From Edaphochlamys debaryana (Eukaryota; Chlorophyta; Chlorophyceae; Chlamydomonadales): a stretch of 64,000 nucleotides of DNA. The notes beneath the pieces were generated by a model that made no database searches, was not told the DNA's origin, and saw nothing but the letters and a program-made list of their open reading frames with translations. Numbering within the stretch: the first letter of the stretch is position 1; the number at the start of each line of letters is the position of its first letter. Below are positions 24,922-35,501 of the stretch, in pieces. The position numbers and the translations under genes are program-made. The stretch is taken from contig JAEHOE010000079.1 of the NCBI GenBank assembly GCA_016858145.1, positions 372,001-436,000 on the forward strand, read 5' to 3'.

Positions 24922-26040
24922 GTTCCAAGGGCGCTACATACGGCGAGAACTACGATTGGTAAACTTTGCTCGACGGTGCAACCGGTTTCAGTTGAGCGCC
25001 GCGACGTATGGACAACAAAGAGTCCTCGAGGCTTTCAGGTTGTTGAACAAGTGTGTGTAGAGGAACTTGTGTGTGCTGCTACGAAAGGCAGACAAGGTGG
25101 CTGCCCGAAGGCAGGAAAAGGGCTGAGCCCCGTGGTCCCCCCCAGGGGGCCCAATGTTCGAGTCTGGCTCCGTGGAGCCCTCAACCCCTCTCCACCACAG
25201 CCCGCACCACGGCACGCAGGCTCGCACCCGGCCATTAATCCGTTTGGTGGTGCGCTCGTCAGGCGTCTACTCGCCTCGGCCTGGACATAGCCGGCCGGAC
25301 CCACCCGCAGCTACGGCTACGGGAACCTCCGCCCTCATCATCCTGCAACACCGCCCCCTCCGCCTCCGCCTCCACCCGCAGCTGCGGCCCCGCACAAGCG
25401 GGAAGGTTGAGCTCCAAACATGTCGCCGGCATGTTGGAGTGCCGTCGATAAGTTTCCCTGCTCTCAGTCACAAGCGATAGGGATCAGGAAGCTCCGGGGG
25501 CTCAGCCTAAAAAGCATATGCAACATGCCACCTGAGATTAACACGGGGTAATCCCAGGGGGCGCTCGCCCCCTGGCTGGCGCTCCGCGCCAGGCGCTACG
25601 CGCCGGGGGCTCAGCCCAAAAAGGGGAGCCGCGGATGGGCAAGGGGGCCCCAGGGCTGATCGGGGGTATCGGCACCCCTGAGGCGGGCAGGAGACCTCCC
25701 CCCGGGCTGATCGGGGTATGGGTTGGCACCAATGAGGCGGGCAAGGAGTCCTGGACACCGGGCCCAGATACGTGCTGACATCTGGTGCCCACGGGCCACG
25801 GGGGGAGCGCCGCCCGGCCCTGGCACCCAGCTGCACCCAGCTGCACCCGTGCGAACCGCCGGGCAGCATCCATGCCGTCCCAGGGTCCCAACACCCATTC
25901 GCGGGCAGCACGCGGCCAGCACCCAGCTATGAAGGCCGACCGTCAACTTCAACTGCCAAGCCCTCCGTCGCATGGTGCATCGTGCATGCCGCCTGCTTCC
26001 TTGAGGGCCCCACGCTTCGCCATTCCCCGCCCCACCCCCA
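24922..26040. other. Duplicated RTRAF upstream region with an insertion
   Basis: Homologous to 14799-15420, interrupted by a 498-bp TIR-bounded insertion at 25120-25617. No gene is seen. Homology to the first unit fades at about 26040 and resumes at 36980. Confidence 0.8.
25120..25617. mobile_element. 498-bp TIR-bounded insertion (MITE-like)
   Basis: Begins GGGCTGAGCCCC and ends GGGGCTCAGCCC, a 12-bp inverted repeat. It is flanked by AAAA on both sides, while the first duplication unit has the uninterrupted sequence AGAAAAGGGGAGCC near 14970. A direct repeat of GGGGGCTCAGCC lies near 25500 and again at the end, and two short GC hairpins precede the right end. No ORF of note. Confidence 0.6.
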
Positions 26041-26218
26041 CCCGTTTCTTTCCCCCCCCACACACGGCCTCCTCAAGTTAGGCTACCCGTACATTCCCGC
26101 GTACCCCCCGTGGACCGCTCCGCTGAGTCCTCCTGAGCCAGCCCGGGGCCCCGGGCACGTGGACAGCGTGGCTGCGGCTAAAAGGTCTATGCCTTCAACC
26201 GCAACGCCTCAGCTGGCT

Positions 26219-26316
26219 GTCACGACCCAGCGCCGATTTGCGACGGCGCTGCGGGCTGGCAGGCCATATCTGTCGGCAGCCCGCAGCGGCGTGCCAAATC
26301 AGCGCTGGGTCGTGAC
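26219..26316. ncRNA. 98-nt long hairpin, miRNA-precursor-like or foldback
   Basis: Arms of about 40 nt begin GTCACGACCCAGCGC and end GCGCTGGGTCGTGAC, with a few mismatches and a short loop around GCCATATCTG. The geometry fits an algal miRNA/siRNA precursor or a small foldback element. Transcription is unknown. Confidence 0.4.
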
Positions 26317-27503
26317 ACTCGCAGGCATGGCGACGCTGACCGGAGGGCCGCCCGTGGCAGCCCGCTCCCGTGGTTCGAGGGGAAGGCGATAAGCAGCGGC
26401 GGCTTGGTGGAAAGCGGACCTGCAGGACCTGGAGCGGACTTGCCGGCCTTATGTGTTAGGCAGCAGTAGGTTGGCCTCGTGTGGAGTTCGGCCGAGGTAG
26501 CTTGCCTTCGGCGGCAGGCTGACTGACTAAGCCTAAGTGTGCCGCTGGGAGATGAAATAGCTGCAGAGTTACGAGGGAGGCGGGGTGGGAAGGAGGGTTG
26601 GTGGGAGGCGCGAGGTGAGAGGGGCAGGGACGAGACTGGAAACGAGACTCTTTGGAGCCTGCTTCGTGAGGATGAAACGAGGCCTCGTTGAGCAAACGAG
26701 CTACGAGTCGTCCGCGGACGAGCCTCGTTTCCCACTAAGCCTCGTTGGGCCTCGTTTCCCCTACCCTTGTTCAACCTGGGGGGAAACGAGGTCTGTACTG
26801 TCATAGGGCAGTGGGCGGAGCGCATAAGCCATACGCGCCACCGCGCTGCAAAATGGAAGCGCATTACCTGCTCTATCGGCCTTGTTCAACGGGCGTGTCT
26901 CGCGGAGACCCTGCTACCGCGGCCTGTGTCAGCATACATTCCACTCGGCGCCTTCGCCCGCCGCGGTGGCCTACCCCGAGCCGCTGACCGGTGCAAAGAG
27001 GCACGTTTGATCTGTCGTGTTGGGGCCGGCTTCAGCGCGCAAAGCGCGGGGCCCGACCTCTCGAGTGCCGACCGCTCGCCTTCTTGCGCACTTGCTATAC
27101 ATTACCAGTCGCACTGCAATAGGCTCACACGTAGATAGAATGCCGACCAACGGAGGCGGCGATGCCGAAGCGGCGGGTGCTGCCCCTTCAGCAGCCTCGG
27201 CTGCGGCTACGCGCAAGCGCTCTCACGATGATGAGCCAGCTGAGCCGCTTCCGCGCGTCGTGCGTGCGGAGGACCCGAAGCTCGAGTGCGGCCAGTCAGT
27301 CGCTGAGGGGCACCCGTATATCCTTACACGAGCGGAGCCCTGCTGGCAATCACCAGCTCCGCTGCGCATGGGCCCAACAGGGCGGCGGCGCCATCATGCC
27401 ATCAGACCCATCCCGGGCCCCGTCAGGCCTCCTTGCGGAGCACGCAATGATGAAGCCCATCACAATCTTCCCGCCCTCCATCGACGCCACCTGCTCCGCC
27501 CCT
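26317..27503. other. Unassigned DNA within the 10.9-kb block
   Basis: Lower GC than its surroundings. A plus-strand reading at 27139-27553 begins MPTNGGGDAEAAGAAP and carries a basic RKRSHDDE patch, but it runs into the 521-bp repeat and has no recognised domain. A cluster of near-repeats of CCTCGTT/AACGAGGC occurs around 26650-26790. Confidence 0.4.
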
Positions 27504-28024
27504 TGTCGGGCACTGGCGTGTCACGGTGCCTGAAAGGTTTGGGGGTGAAGTGAGGAAGTGAAGATGGCGTGGAGCCATGCCGGGAAGACGTGTGTGGGTC
27601 GGCGGGTCGGGGCAGGACCCGCACGAACCCAGTTGCTTTAGCGTGAATATCGCATGTAGTGTCAGCCTGCCGCTGTCAGTGGGGCTGAGTCGAGCGTCTG
27701 AAGTGTGGGATTGAGTGGGCAACGGCGTAGAGATGGTGTCGTACGGTGCCCGCAGGGGCACATCAGCGAGGGACAGACCTGTGAGGTTGTCTGTTCCCAA
27801 GCTCTCTGGTACAGCCTGCCGGTGTTGCTTACTTAGTGGACAGACCAAGTATGCGTTTAGGTGGCTACTAGAGCCGCTGATCATGTAAGGAGTGAGTGTT
27901 CGCTCCACCAGTCGGCATCGACCCGAGCCCCGCCAATTGGCTGCGTGCGCTAGGGTGCGATCGCCCCAGATCTGCGTGTGTCAGAGGCCGTGTGCCACGG
28001 CGTGCCTGCTGGACACATCGCTCT
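27504..28024. repeat. 521-bp direct repeat, copy 1
   Basis: Starts TGTCGGGCACTGG and ends ACATCGCTCT. As far as I can read, it is identical to 31302-31822 with no indels (constant offset 3798). It looks like a pair of LTRs or two copies of one short element. The 3' end is not the canonical CA and no primer-binding site was recognised. Confidence 0.85.
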
Positions 28025-29064
28025 TCCCAGCTTGGGAACAGACCGCTGCGCGCCACTGATCGCTTGATCGTCGGAGGACTTTCTCGCGGCAAGCCGCAGC
28101 GTCGTTGACTGGAGTGCATGAGAGGTTAAGGCCTCTATCGTGGCGGTGGATCGCAGCTACGGCTGCGTACGTGCTGGGCAATTGGAGCACCATCGGGAGT
28201 GCTTCACGCCGTCGCGCGACGAAGATCTGTGTTTTGGAGCTCGTGGCCATGGCCTACTGCAGATGAGTTCTGCAAATCGCCGAACAGCCAGGGGTCAGGG
28301 CCCTTGACGATGATGATGGTGACTTCGCGTGGCGCGCTCACGAGCGCTGAATCGGTGGCTCTAGCCGCCATTTGTGTATGGGCCATGGCCCGGATCTGAG
28401 CCTTTCGGGTGCGGGCGCGGGAGGGGACCGGGTTTCGACACGCGGTGCCACTCCCGCTGACCCCGTGCGTCGCCTCAGCAGCCTACAGCTTGTTCGTCTG
28501 CAGCGGCGCACCATGGCGATCGGGGAGCGCAAGATTGTGACTGGCGCTCTAAGGAGCGTGGCGGCGCTGCGTGTGTTCTGGGAGTGCCTTCCTCGGGTTC
28601 GCTCGTCCCCTCGTGACACACAGCAGGCGCCAGAGGGTTATGGCGTTGCAAAGTGCACCGCCAGCACGGGCAGCCAAGGCTGCGGCAGCAGTAGCGTCGA
28701 GGAGTGCCACCCGTTGATACCCCGTCTTGCTACATTGACGTCCGCAGCCCCCTCTCTGGCTCCCGAAGCATCCTCGCCCAAGGGTGAGCCTGAGCTCCGT
28801 GCGTTGGCACCAGATAACCCCTACAAAGCTCCGAGCAGCAGGTTCGTGCAGCGCTACGGCAGTGCGAACACACAGGTGGGGGCATCTGCGCGCGCGGGAG
28901 GCAGCCACGGCTGCGAGACCTACGACCCGGGCGGCAGCTCTGTAGGAGGGCGCCAGGTCGGCAGGCTCTGGTGTTGGGGCCTGTAGCCCAGGGGCAGAGC
29001 GCAGCAGCGGCGAGACACCTGTCTATGGACAGCCGCGTGGTCATCGCCCTGCTCGCTGTCAAGG
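28025..29064. other. Unassigned sequence between the 521-bp repeats
   Basis: A plus-strand ORF at 28372-28986 (204 codons) resembles no known family. No RT, RNase H, integrase or gag zinc-knuckle pattern is visible. Confidence 0.4.
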
Positions 29065-29350
29065 CCGCCTGCCTACCACGGCGGCGGCACCGTCAAGACC
29101 GACCGCCTCCGGGGCGGCGGCACAGTGGTTGCGAGTCATGAGGGCTCGCTCGTTTCAAGCCCGCCTGCCTACCACGGCGGCGGCACCGTCAAGACCGACC
29201 GTCTCCGGGGCGGCGGCACAGTGGCTGCGAGTCATGAGGGCTCGCTCGTTTCAAGCCCGCCTGCCTACCACGGCGGCGGCACCGTCAAGACCGACCGTCT
29301 CCGGGGCGGCGGCACAGTGGCTGCGAGTCATGAGGGCTCGCTCGTTTCAA
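29065..29350 (+). repeat. 96-bp tandem repeat, three copies
   Basis: CCGCCTGCCTACCACGG recurs at 29065, 29161 and 29257. The period is 32 codons and the reading frame stays open through the array into the adjacent 150-bp repeats. Confidence 0.9.
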
Positions 29351-30700
29351 GTCCGCCCGGCTGCCACGGCAGCGGCGGCACAGGTTGTTTGATCTGCGGC
29401 GCCGCCGCAGGCGCCTCTTCAGTTGTGGGCCCGCCGTGCCTCGAACGGTCGGCGGCCCCCGGCGGCGCTGGCCCCTCGCCAGCGCTCCGCCTCGTGTCAA
29501 GTCCGCCCGGCTGCCACGGCAGCGGCGGCACAGTTTGTTTGATCTTCGGCGCCGCCGCAGGCGCCTCTTCAGTTGTGGGCCCGCCGTGCCTCGAACGGTC
29601 GGCGGCCCCCGGCGGCGCTGGCCCCTCGCCAGCGCTCCGCCTCGTGTCAAGTCCGCCCGGCTGCCACGGCAGCGGCGGCACAGTTTGTTTGATCTTCGGC
29701 GCCGCTGCAGGCGCCTCTTCAGTTGTGGGCCCGCCGTGCCTCGAACGGTCGGCGGCCCCCGGCGGCGCTGGCCCCTCGCCAGCGCTCCGCCTCGTTTCAA
29801 GTCCGCCCGGCTGCTACGGCAGCGGCGGCACAGTTGGTTTGATCTTCGGCGCCGCCGCAGGCGCCTCTTCAGTTGCGGGCCCGCCGTGCCTCGAACGGTC
29901 GGCGGCCCCCGGCGGCGCTGGCCCCTCGCCAGCGCTCTGCCTCGTGTCAAGTCCGCCCGGCTGCCACGGCAGCGGCGGCACAGTTTGTTTGATCTTCGGC
30001 GCCGCCGCAGGCGCCTCTTCAGTTGTGGGCCCGCCGTGCCTCGAACGGCCGGCGGCCCCCGGCGGCGCTGGCCCCTCGCCAGCGCTCCGCCTCGTGTCAA
30101 GTCCGCCCGGCTGCTACGGCAGCGGCGGCACAGTTTGTTTGATCTTCGGCGCCGCTGCAGGCGCCTCTTCAGTTGTGGGCCCGCCGTGCCTCGAACGGTC
30201 GGCGGCCCCCGGCGGCGCTGGCCCCTCGCCAGCGCTCCGCCTCGTTTCAAGTCCGCCCGGCTGCTACGGCAGCGGCGGCACAGTTTGTTTGATCTTCGGC
30301 GCCGCCGCAGGCGCCTCTTCAGTTGCGGGCCCGCCGTGCCTCGAACGGCCGGCGGCCCCCGGCGGCGCTGGCCCCTCGACAGCGCTCCGCCTCGTGTCAA
30401 GTCCGCCCGGCTGCCACGGCAGCGGCGGCACAGTTTGTTTGATTTTCGGCGCCGCCGCAGGCGCCTCTTCAGTTGCGGGCCCGCCGTGCCTCGAACGGTC
30501 GGCGGCCCCCGGCGGCGCTGGCCCCTCGCCAGCGCTCCGCCTCGTGTCAAGTCCGCCCGGCTGCCACGGCAGCGGCGGCACAGTTGGTTTGATCTTCGGC
30601 GCCGCCGCAGGCGCCTCTTCAGTTGTGGGCCCGCCGTGCCTCGAACGGCCGGCGGCCCCCGGCGGCGCTGGCCCCTCGCCGGCGCTCTGCCAGCATGACG
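29351..30700 (+). repeat. 150-bp minisatellite, nine copies
   Basis: GTCCGCCCGGCTG starts units at 29351, 29501, 29651, 29801, 29951, 30101, 30251, 30401 and 30551. All are 150 bp (50 codons), differ by a few substitutions and have no indels. Long ORFs run through on both strands: the plus-strand one (to 30735) would give 50-residue repeats with CLERSAAPGGAGPSPAL, the minus-strand one an Arg-rich repeat. Absence of indels could mean coding constraint or recent homogenisation. Confidence 0.9.
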
Positions 30701-31248
30701 CGCCACCACCAGGGCACATGGCATCGCGTGCCTGAGGCGTACGTTGCGTGGCGCCCACGTCGACTACGAGCTATGTCTTAAGGCTGGCCCCGATGCGCAG
30801 AGGACGCCCGTTGGCAGATAAGAAGACCACTAGCTGAGCGGGTGAGGAAAGACCAGCAAGCGCCTGCATGGACGGAGCATGGTGCACTTGGCATGGCGCA
30901 TCGTGCAAGGCCCCAATGTTAAGCCCGCCACGGCGGCGGCATCGAGAAGTCCGACAGCCTAGCGGGGCGTCGGCAACCTGTGACCTTCAGCACCATAGCC
31001 TGTGCCGAAGTGTGTTGAGATCGCGCCTGACGTGCTAGGGAGAGCACGGGTAGTGCGCCTGGCAGCGCTGGTACGGCTAGCGCTTGGCCTTGTTCAAGCC
31101 CGCCCACTTGTGGCGGCAACCTCTTATCATCCGCACCACTGCCGGTGCATCATCTGTTCTGGAGTGACGGTTTGGCGCAAGTTGAGCATGTCCGTGCCTG
31201 CATACACTTCCAGCCCACGGCTGCATAGCCGCCGGAGCTGGGGGGGGG
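30701..31248. other. Unassigned sequence downstream of the minisatellite
   Basis: Nothing recognisable beyond short repeats of the TTCAAGCCCGCC(T/A) type echoing the 96-bp array (about 31090). Confidence 0.4.
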
Positions 31249-31874
31249 ACTGACTGCTAGGCACGTGATAGGGGCGGTACGACACGCTAGGGCGTGACAG
31301 CTGTCGGGCACTGGCGTGTCACGGTGCCTGAAAGGTTTGGGGGTGAAGTGAGGAAGTGAAGATGGCGTGGAGCCATGCCGGGAAGACGTGTGTGGGTCGG
31401 CGGGTCGGGGCAGGACCCGCACGAACCCAGTTGCTTTAGCGTGAATATCGCATGTAGTGTCAGCCTGCCGCTGTCAGTGGGGCTGAGTCGAGCGTCTGAA
31501 GTGTGGGATTGAGTGGGCAACGGCGTAGAGATGGTGTCGTACGGTGCCCGCAGGGGCACATCAGCGAGGGACAGACCTGTGAGGTTGTCTGTTCCCAAGC
31601 TCTCTGGTACAGCCTGCCGGTGTTGCTTACTTAGTGGACAGACCAAGTATGCGTTTAGGTGGCTACTAGAGCCGCTGATCATGTAAGGAGTGAGTGTTCG
31701 CTCCACCAGTCGGCATCGACCCGAGCCCCGCCAATTGGCTGCGTGCGCTAGGGTGCGATCGCCCCAGATCTGCGTGTGTCAGAGGCCGTGTGCCACGGCG
31801 TGCCTGCTGGACACATCGCTCTACTGACTGCTAGGCACGTGATAGGGGCGGTACGACACGCTAGGGCGTGACAC
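31249..31874. repeat. 521-bp repeat copy 2, flanked by a 51-bp direct repeat
   Basis: The 521-bp element (31302-31822) is bracketed by two copies of a 51-bp sequence starting ACTGACTGCTAGGCACG (31249-31299 and 31823-31873). Copy 1 at 27504 lacks these flanks. The flanks are far longer than a typical target-site duplication. Confidence 0.85.
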
Positions 31875-31979
31875 CCTTCCTCCTTCCTCTCCTGCTCCTT
31901 GCGCCCCCCCCCCCTTACACCCCTGCCCCGCCATGCACCAACCAGGCAGCAGTGTTGCTATCAAAGTGACAGAGTGACG

Positions 31980-32303
31980 GAAAGTGAAGCCGTGTGGCAC
32001 TTTTCGGGGCTCAGATCCAGGAAAGTGCAGAGCCGGCTTCACTTTTTGCAGCTGTGAACGACCCGAAGTGCTGTCCGCGCCTTCACTCTTTTGCCCCGTC
32101 TTGGGCGTGAAGTGCACACCCGGGACCTGTACACCCGGGACCTGCGGGTTCCCACAATCTTTCCCTACGCTTTGCTGCAAGCAGCCCCCACGCCCTCCTC
32201 GGCCCTGCACTTTTAGGGCTGCCGGAGGTTGCAAAGTGCTGCCCGCTTCTGCACTTTTGCCGATGGCCAGGGCCTGAAAGTGCCGGGCCCTCCGCACTTT
32301 GGC
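31980..32303. promoter_or_regulatory. Cluster of GCACTTT / AAAGTGC motifs in both orientations
   Basis: Seven exact heptamers: 31997, 32022, 32208, 32233, 32251, 32277 and 32294, plus several one-off variants (GAAGTGC, TTCACTTTT). Orientations alternate, so neighbouring pairs could form stems or act as clustered protein sites. The cluster lies downstream of the membrane-protein gene at 32713-35133. Confidence 0.5.
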
Positions 32304-32712
32304 CAAGGGAAGATAGCAACGCTGCCAGGCAGAAGCAGGCGCCGCAAAAGAGACTCGCGCCGCCGCCCTACCCTCATCCCTAGCTGCCCTCCAACAACCC
32401 CAACTATCCTCCGCTGTCGCCACCGTCATATGCCCTGTGCCCCCCCCCCCCCGCCTCTGCCCAAGGCGGAAGCGGGGCTGCCGCCGTCGACCGCCTCTCC
32501 AGGAGGTAGGCCGGGAGGCGCCGCGGAGCTTGCTGGCGGGGGGCTTCGCGCCGCCGCCGCAGGTGTTGAGTCGCCTCGCTTGGCGACGCCAACCTCGCAC
32601 CGTCCCGGATGCCGCTGTTGCCGCCCAGCCCCAGCCTCCCTCGCCGCCTTCCCTTGCCCAGCCGTGACGGCCTCGGCACTGTTGCAGCCCCGCACCGCCT
32701 CGGCACCGCTAG

Positions 32713-35133
32713 CTAAGCCCCGCACCGCCGGGTGCCGCCGTCGCCCCCGATGGGCTTGCGCTGGGGGACGGCGCCGAGGTGTGGTTGGGGACAGGGGGCG
32801 CCTGCGGAGGCACACAAGGGAGCGAGACGAGCGGTGGGGGCTCGGGCGGTCAGGGTGCGGTGGCAGGAGTGAGGGAGGCGAGGGGCCATCGCCGTGCGTG
32901 TGGGCAGGGCCGCGTCGGACGAGGCGGGGCAGGAAGGACGGAGCCTTGCAAAGCGCAGCCAACTGGGAGCGCCCGGGGCTGCCGACAGCGTGAGGCTGTC
33001 GGCAGGGAGTCGGCGAGGGACACGCCAGGAGGCATGGCGGCCAACAGGCGCGAGGGCGCAGGCGTGGTGGGCAGGTGCGGGACGGAGGGGAGATCGACAC
33101 TTCGACAGCCTTCCCGCATCGCAAACCCCAGGCTTCGTGCGCCTTCGCGCAGCAGCCAAGCAACCCACCGCAGAAGTCGCGGGGCCCGGGGCCGACGGCA
33201 GGTGGCGGTTGTTGCCGCTGCCGTCGTTCCGGCGGTTGGAGACGGTCAGCCACGTCACGCAGACAATGACCGCCGCAGCCACCATGCTAGTCACCATGCC
33301 GAAGGCCAGCCTTGTCGCCCCAGCCGTGGCGCCATTCTCGATGCTCTGGCCAAGCGTCGTCGCCGCCTGTCGCATGCCGTCCCCCACCTGCTGCCCATGC
33401 ACCTTGGCAGCGCGCGCCAGCAGGCCCTCGGGCTGCGGGCCGTTGGGTGGCGGGCCGCTCGGCGTTGCGGCGACGCTGAGCACAGGGCTGGGCTGGACCG
33501 CGGCGCCCGCGCCGCTCAGCTTGGTGGCTCTGCCCTGCGACGTGGGTTGGGGCGACAGAGGGGTGAGGGCCAGCTGGGGGCTGGTTGATGGGGGCCCGCA
33601 GCGGCTCACGGGCGCCACACAGCAGCACTGCTCAGCTCGTGCCCAACACGGCCGAGAGGGGGGCGTGAACGACGGAAAGAGCTCCATCGGGCCCCATCGC
33701 GGCCCGGCACAGCTAACGACTCGCGACCGCTTGCTCCCCCGGCCCTCAACCCTAAGCGCACACAAGCACAGCGTCGCGGCTTTGCGCCTGGCTGCCTCCA
33801 TCGAGTGCAGGGTTGGCGTTGGCGCCGCCACGCATCCACAAAATGGAGCCGCCCCGATCCTAGCACCCACCTGCCACGCGCCCGTCAGGAAGGCAAAGAC
33901 GAGCAGTCCCGCCAGGCCCACCGCGACCGCCAGCCACCGCAGCCAGGAGCGGCCGGGGCTACGGAAGGCCTGAGGATGGCAGGGGCGCGTGTGGCAAGAG
34001 GTTAGCACCGCAATGGCGAAGTCCTTCACTTCCCTATCCCAGAGCACGCATCAAGGGGCGGCAGCAGCACAGGAGCGGCACACATGCACACGTGCAGCAG
34101 GGCGGCACCCTCCTTGGGAAGGGCGGGCCAGCAGCCCCAGACGGGTGCCCGCCCCGAAGCCTTCGCCCCAACCCGGCTAACCCGGCCCACCCTTCTTCCA
34201 CCAGCCCCCTTACAGCCCCGCCTCACCCGTGTGCGGCCCGATGTGTCCTCCGCTGGGACATTGGCAGAACTCTGCAGCCACAGGGGCCGAGGGAGGAGCA
34301 CGTGAGGGGCGTAGAGCCAGGACAGGTCGTGCTTGAAACCCTCCGTGCGTGCGGCGGTAGGGACCTTCACCTCCGACGGACGTGCCCTACCCGCTCTTCC
34401 CGCCTCTGCGTGCGCTCTCTTTGTGCTGCTCACTCCCCACCATCCCGCCTCTCATGCCTCCTGGGTCCTGGCACCCTTCGCGCTCCTCGCTTGCGCACCC
34501 TTTCCCCGCACCCCTTCCCCGCACACGCACACGCAACCATGGACGTGCATTCTCCGATCCCCTCTGTTCCCCACTTGCCCTCCCTGCCCCGCGGGCACCC
34601 AACCTTGACTGCTTCCCCGCCCAACCCCTTCCCCTCCCTTCAGCTCTCCACGCATCCCCCCCCTCATCCCATCGTTTGCTGCCCCGCCACAACATCATGA
34701 CGCGGGGCCCCGCCGTTTCCCGCCCCCCTTGCGCGAGCTCCCTGCTGCGCCCCGGGTGACCTCCGCCATTCCCTTTCCGCATCCATTCCCTACGTCTTAC
34801 CGCTGCCTGGAAGTGCGGGGAGCTCAGGGGGCATGGCGTGTGCGCAGATGGCGGGGTCCGGGCTGCCGCAGCAGCGTCCCGCGAGGCGTCGGGGGCCGAC
34901 GCCGAGGGCCCGACGTCCGCGATGCTCGCGATGCTGCCGCCGCGCTGCCTCGGCAGCGTGTGGCGCGAGCCCACAGGAGGGCTGGCCGATTGGCAACCGG
35001 TGGCGCGCCGGACCCGACAGGAGCCTCCCCCGGGCGCCGTGGCCACCCGCTGAAGCGATAACCTAGAGCAGACATGCACACAAGGGTTGTGAGCGCCAAC
35101 GCGGTGAGAAGGCGCGTGCTCGACAGCAGGCAT
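32713..35133 (-). CDS. Predicted two-TM membrane protein, four exons, inside the 10.9-kb block
   Basis: Not recognised. Exons 35133-34801, 34370-34227, 33969-33871 and 33573-32713 are joined by three phase-0 introns with good signals (GTAAGA, GTGAGG and GTGGGT donors). The spliced frame gives about 478 residues. N-terminal Ala/Ser-rich region (RGGSIASIADV), then exon 2 HDLSWLYAPHVLLPRPLW. Exon 3 is mostly a hydrophobic segment (LAVAVGLAGLLVFAFLTG). Exon 4 has a Pro/Gln-rich stretch, an amphipathic AAKVHGQQVGDGMRQAA and a second hydrophobic segment (SMVAAAVIVCVTWLTV), then a low-complexity Arg/Pro tail that may be non-coding. The consistent phases argue that it is real. It could be a cellular gene carried into the block. 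The start codon is the least certain part. Confidence 0.5.
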
Positions 35134-35276
35134 TGATGCCGCCGGGCTCTCGGATGCGCCCCCGCTGCCGCAGACAGCCCTACCGCATGGTTTGCGCTTA
35201 ATGCCAGGCTCAGGCGCTGTCCGTCAGCGCGGCGCGAGCCCCGTTGGAAGGGTTTTGTCAAAGCGAAACTGTCGCA

Positions 35277-35501
35277 ATGAGCGACGGGGAGGCGCTCAGG
35301 GACTCGGCCGTCAGTCGCAGTGACCTAGAGCTGGAATTCTGCAACCTTGCCGGGGAGGGTATGCCGGCCGGGGCCTTCTGGGCAAGACTACCCGCCGTGC
35401 AAGCGGTGACTCACTTCCTTCCCGGCCTTGTCCGCCGGATTGGGTGGCGGCTAGGGCTACAGCCTGTCAGGGAGGGGCAGTCCGGGCTGGGGGCGGTCTG
35501 A
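35277..35501 (+). CDS. Small hypothetical ORF divergent from the membrane-protein gene
   Basis: Starts MSDGEALRDSAVSRSDL and runs 74 codons with a mixed, non-repetitive composition (FCNLAGEGMPAGAFWARL), about 140 bp from the start of the divergent gene. An in-frame upstream ATG exists at 35244. No family recognised; could be a first exon or spurious. Confidence 0.25.
   Translation: MSDGEALRDSAVSRSDLELEFCNLAGEGMPAGAFWARLPAVQAVTHFLPGLVRRIGWRLGLQPVREGQSGLGAV

Noticed and set aside
27423..27908. 161-codon minus-strand ORF in the 521-bp repeat
   Set aside because: It recurs only because the repeat recurs; no start context, domain or family similarity.
29065..30700. CRISPR array
   Set aside because: Units are contiguous 96- and 150-bp tandem repeats without unique spacers, in a eukaryotic genome.
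27504..31822. Standard autonomous LTR retrotransposon
   Set aside because: No RT, integrase, gag, primer-binding site or TG...CA ends were found; only the paired repeats support it.
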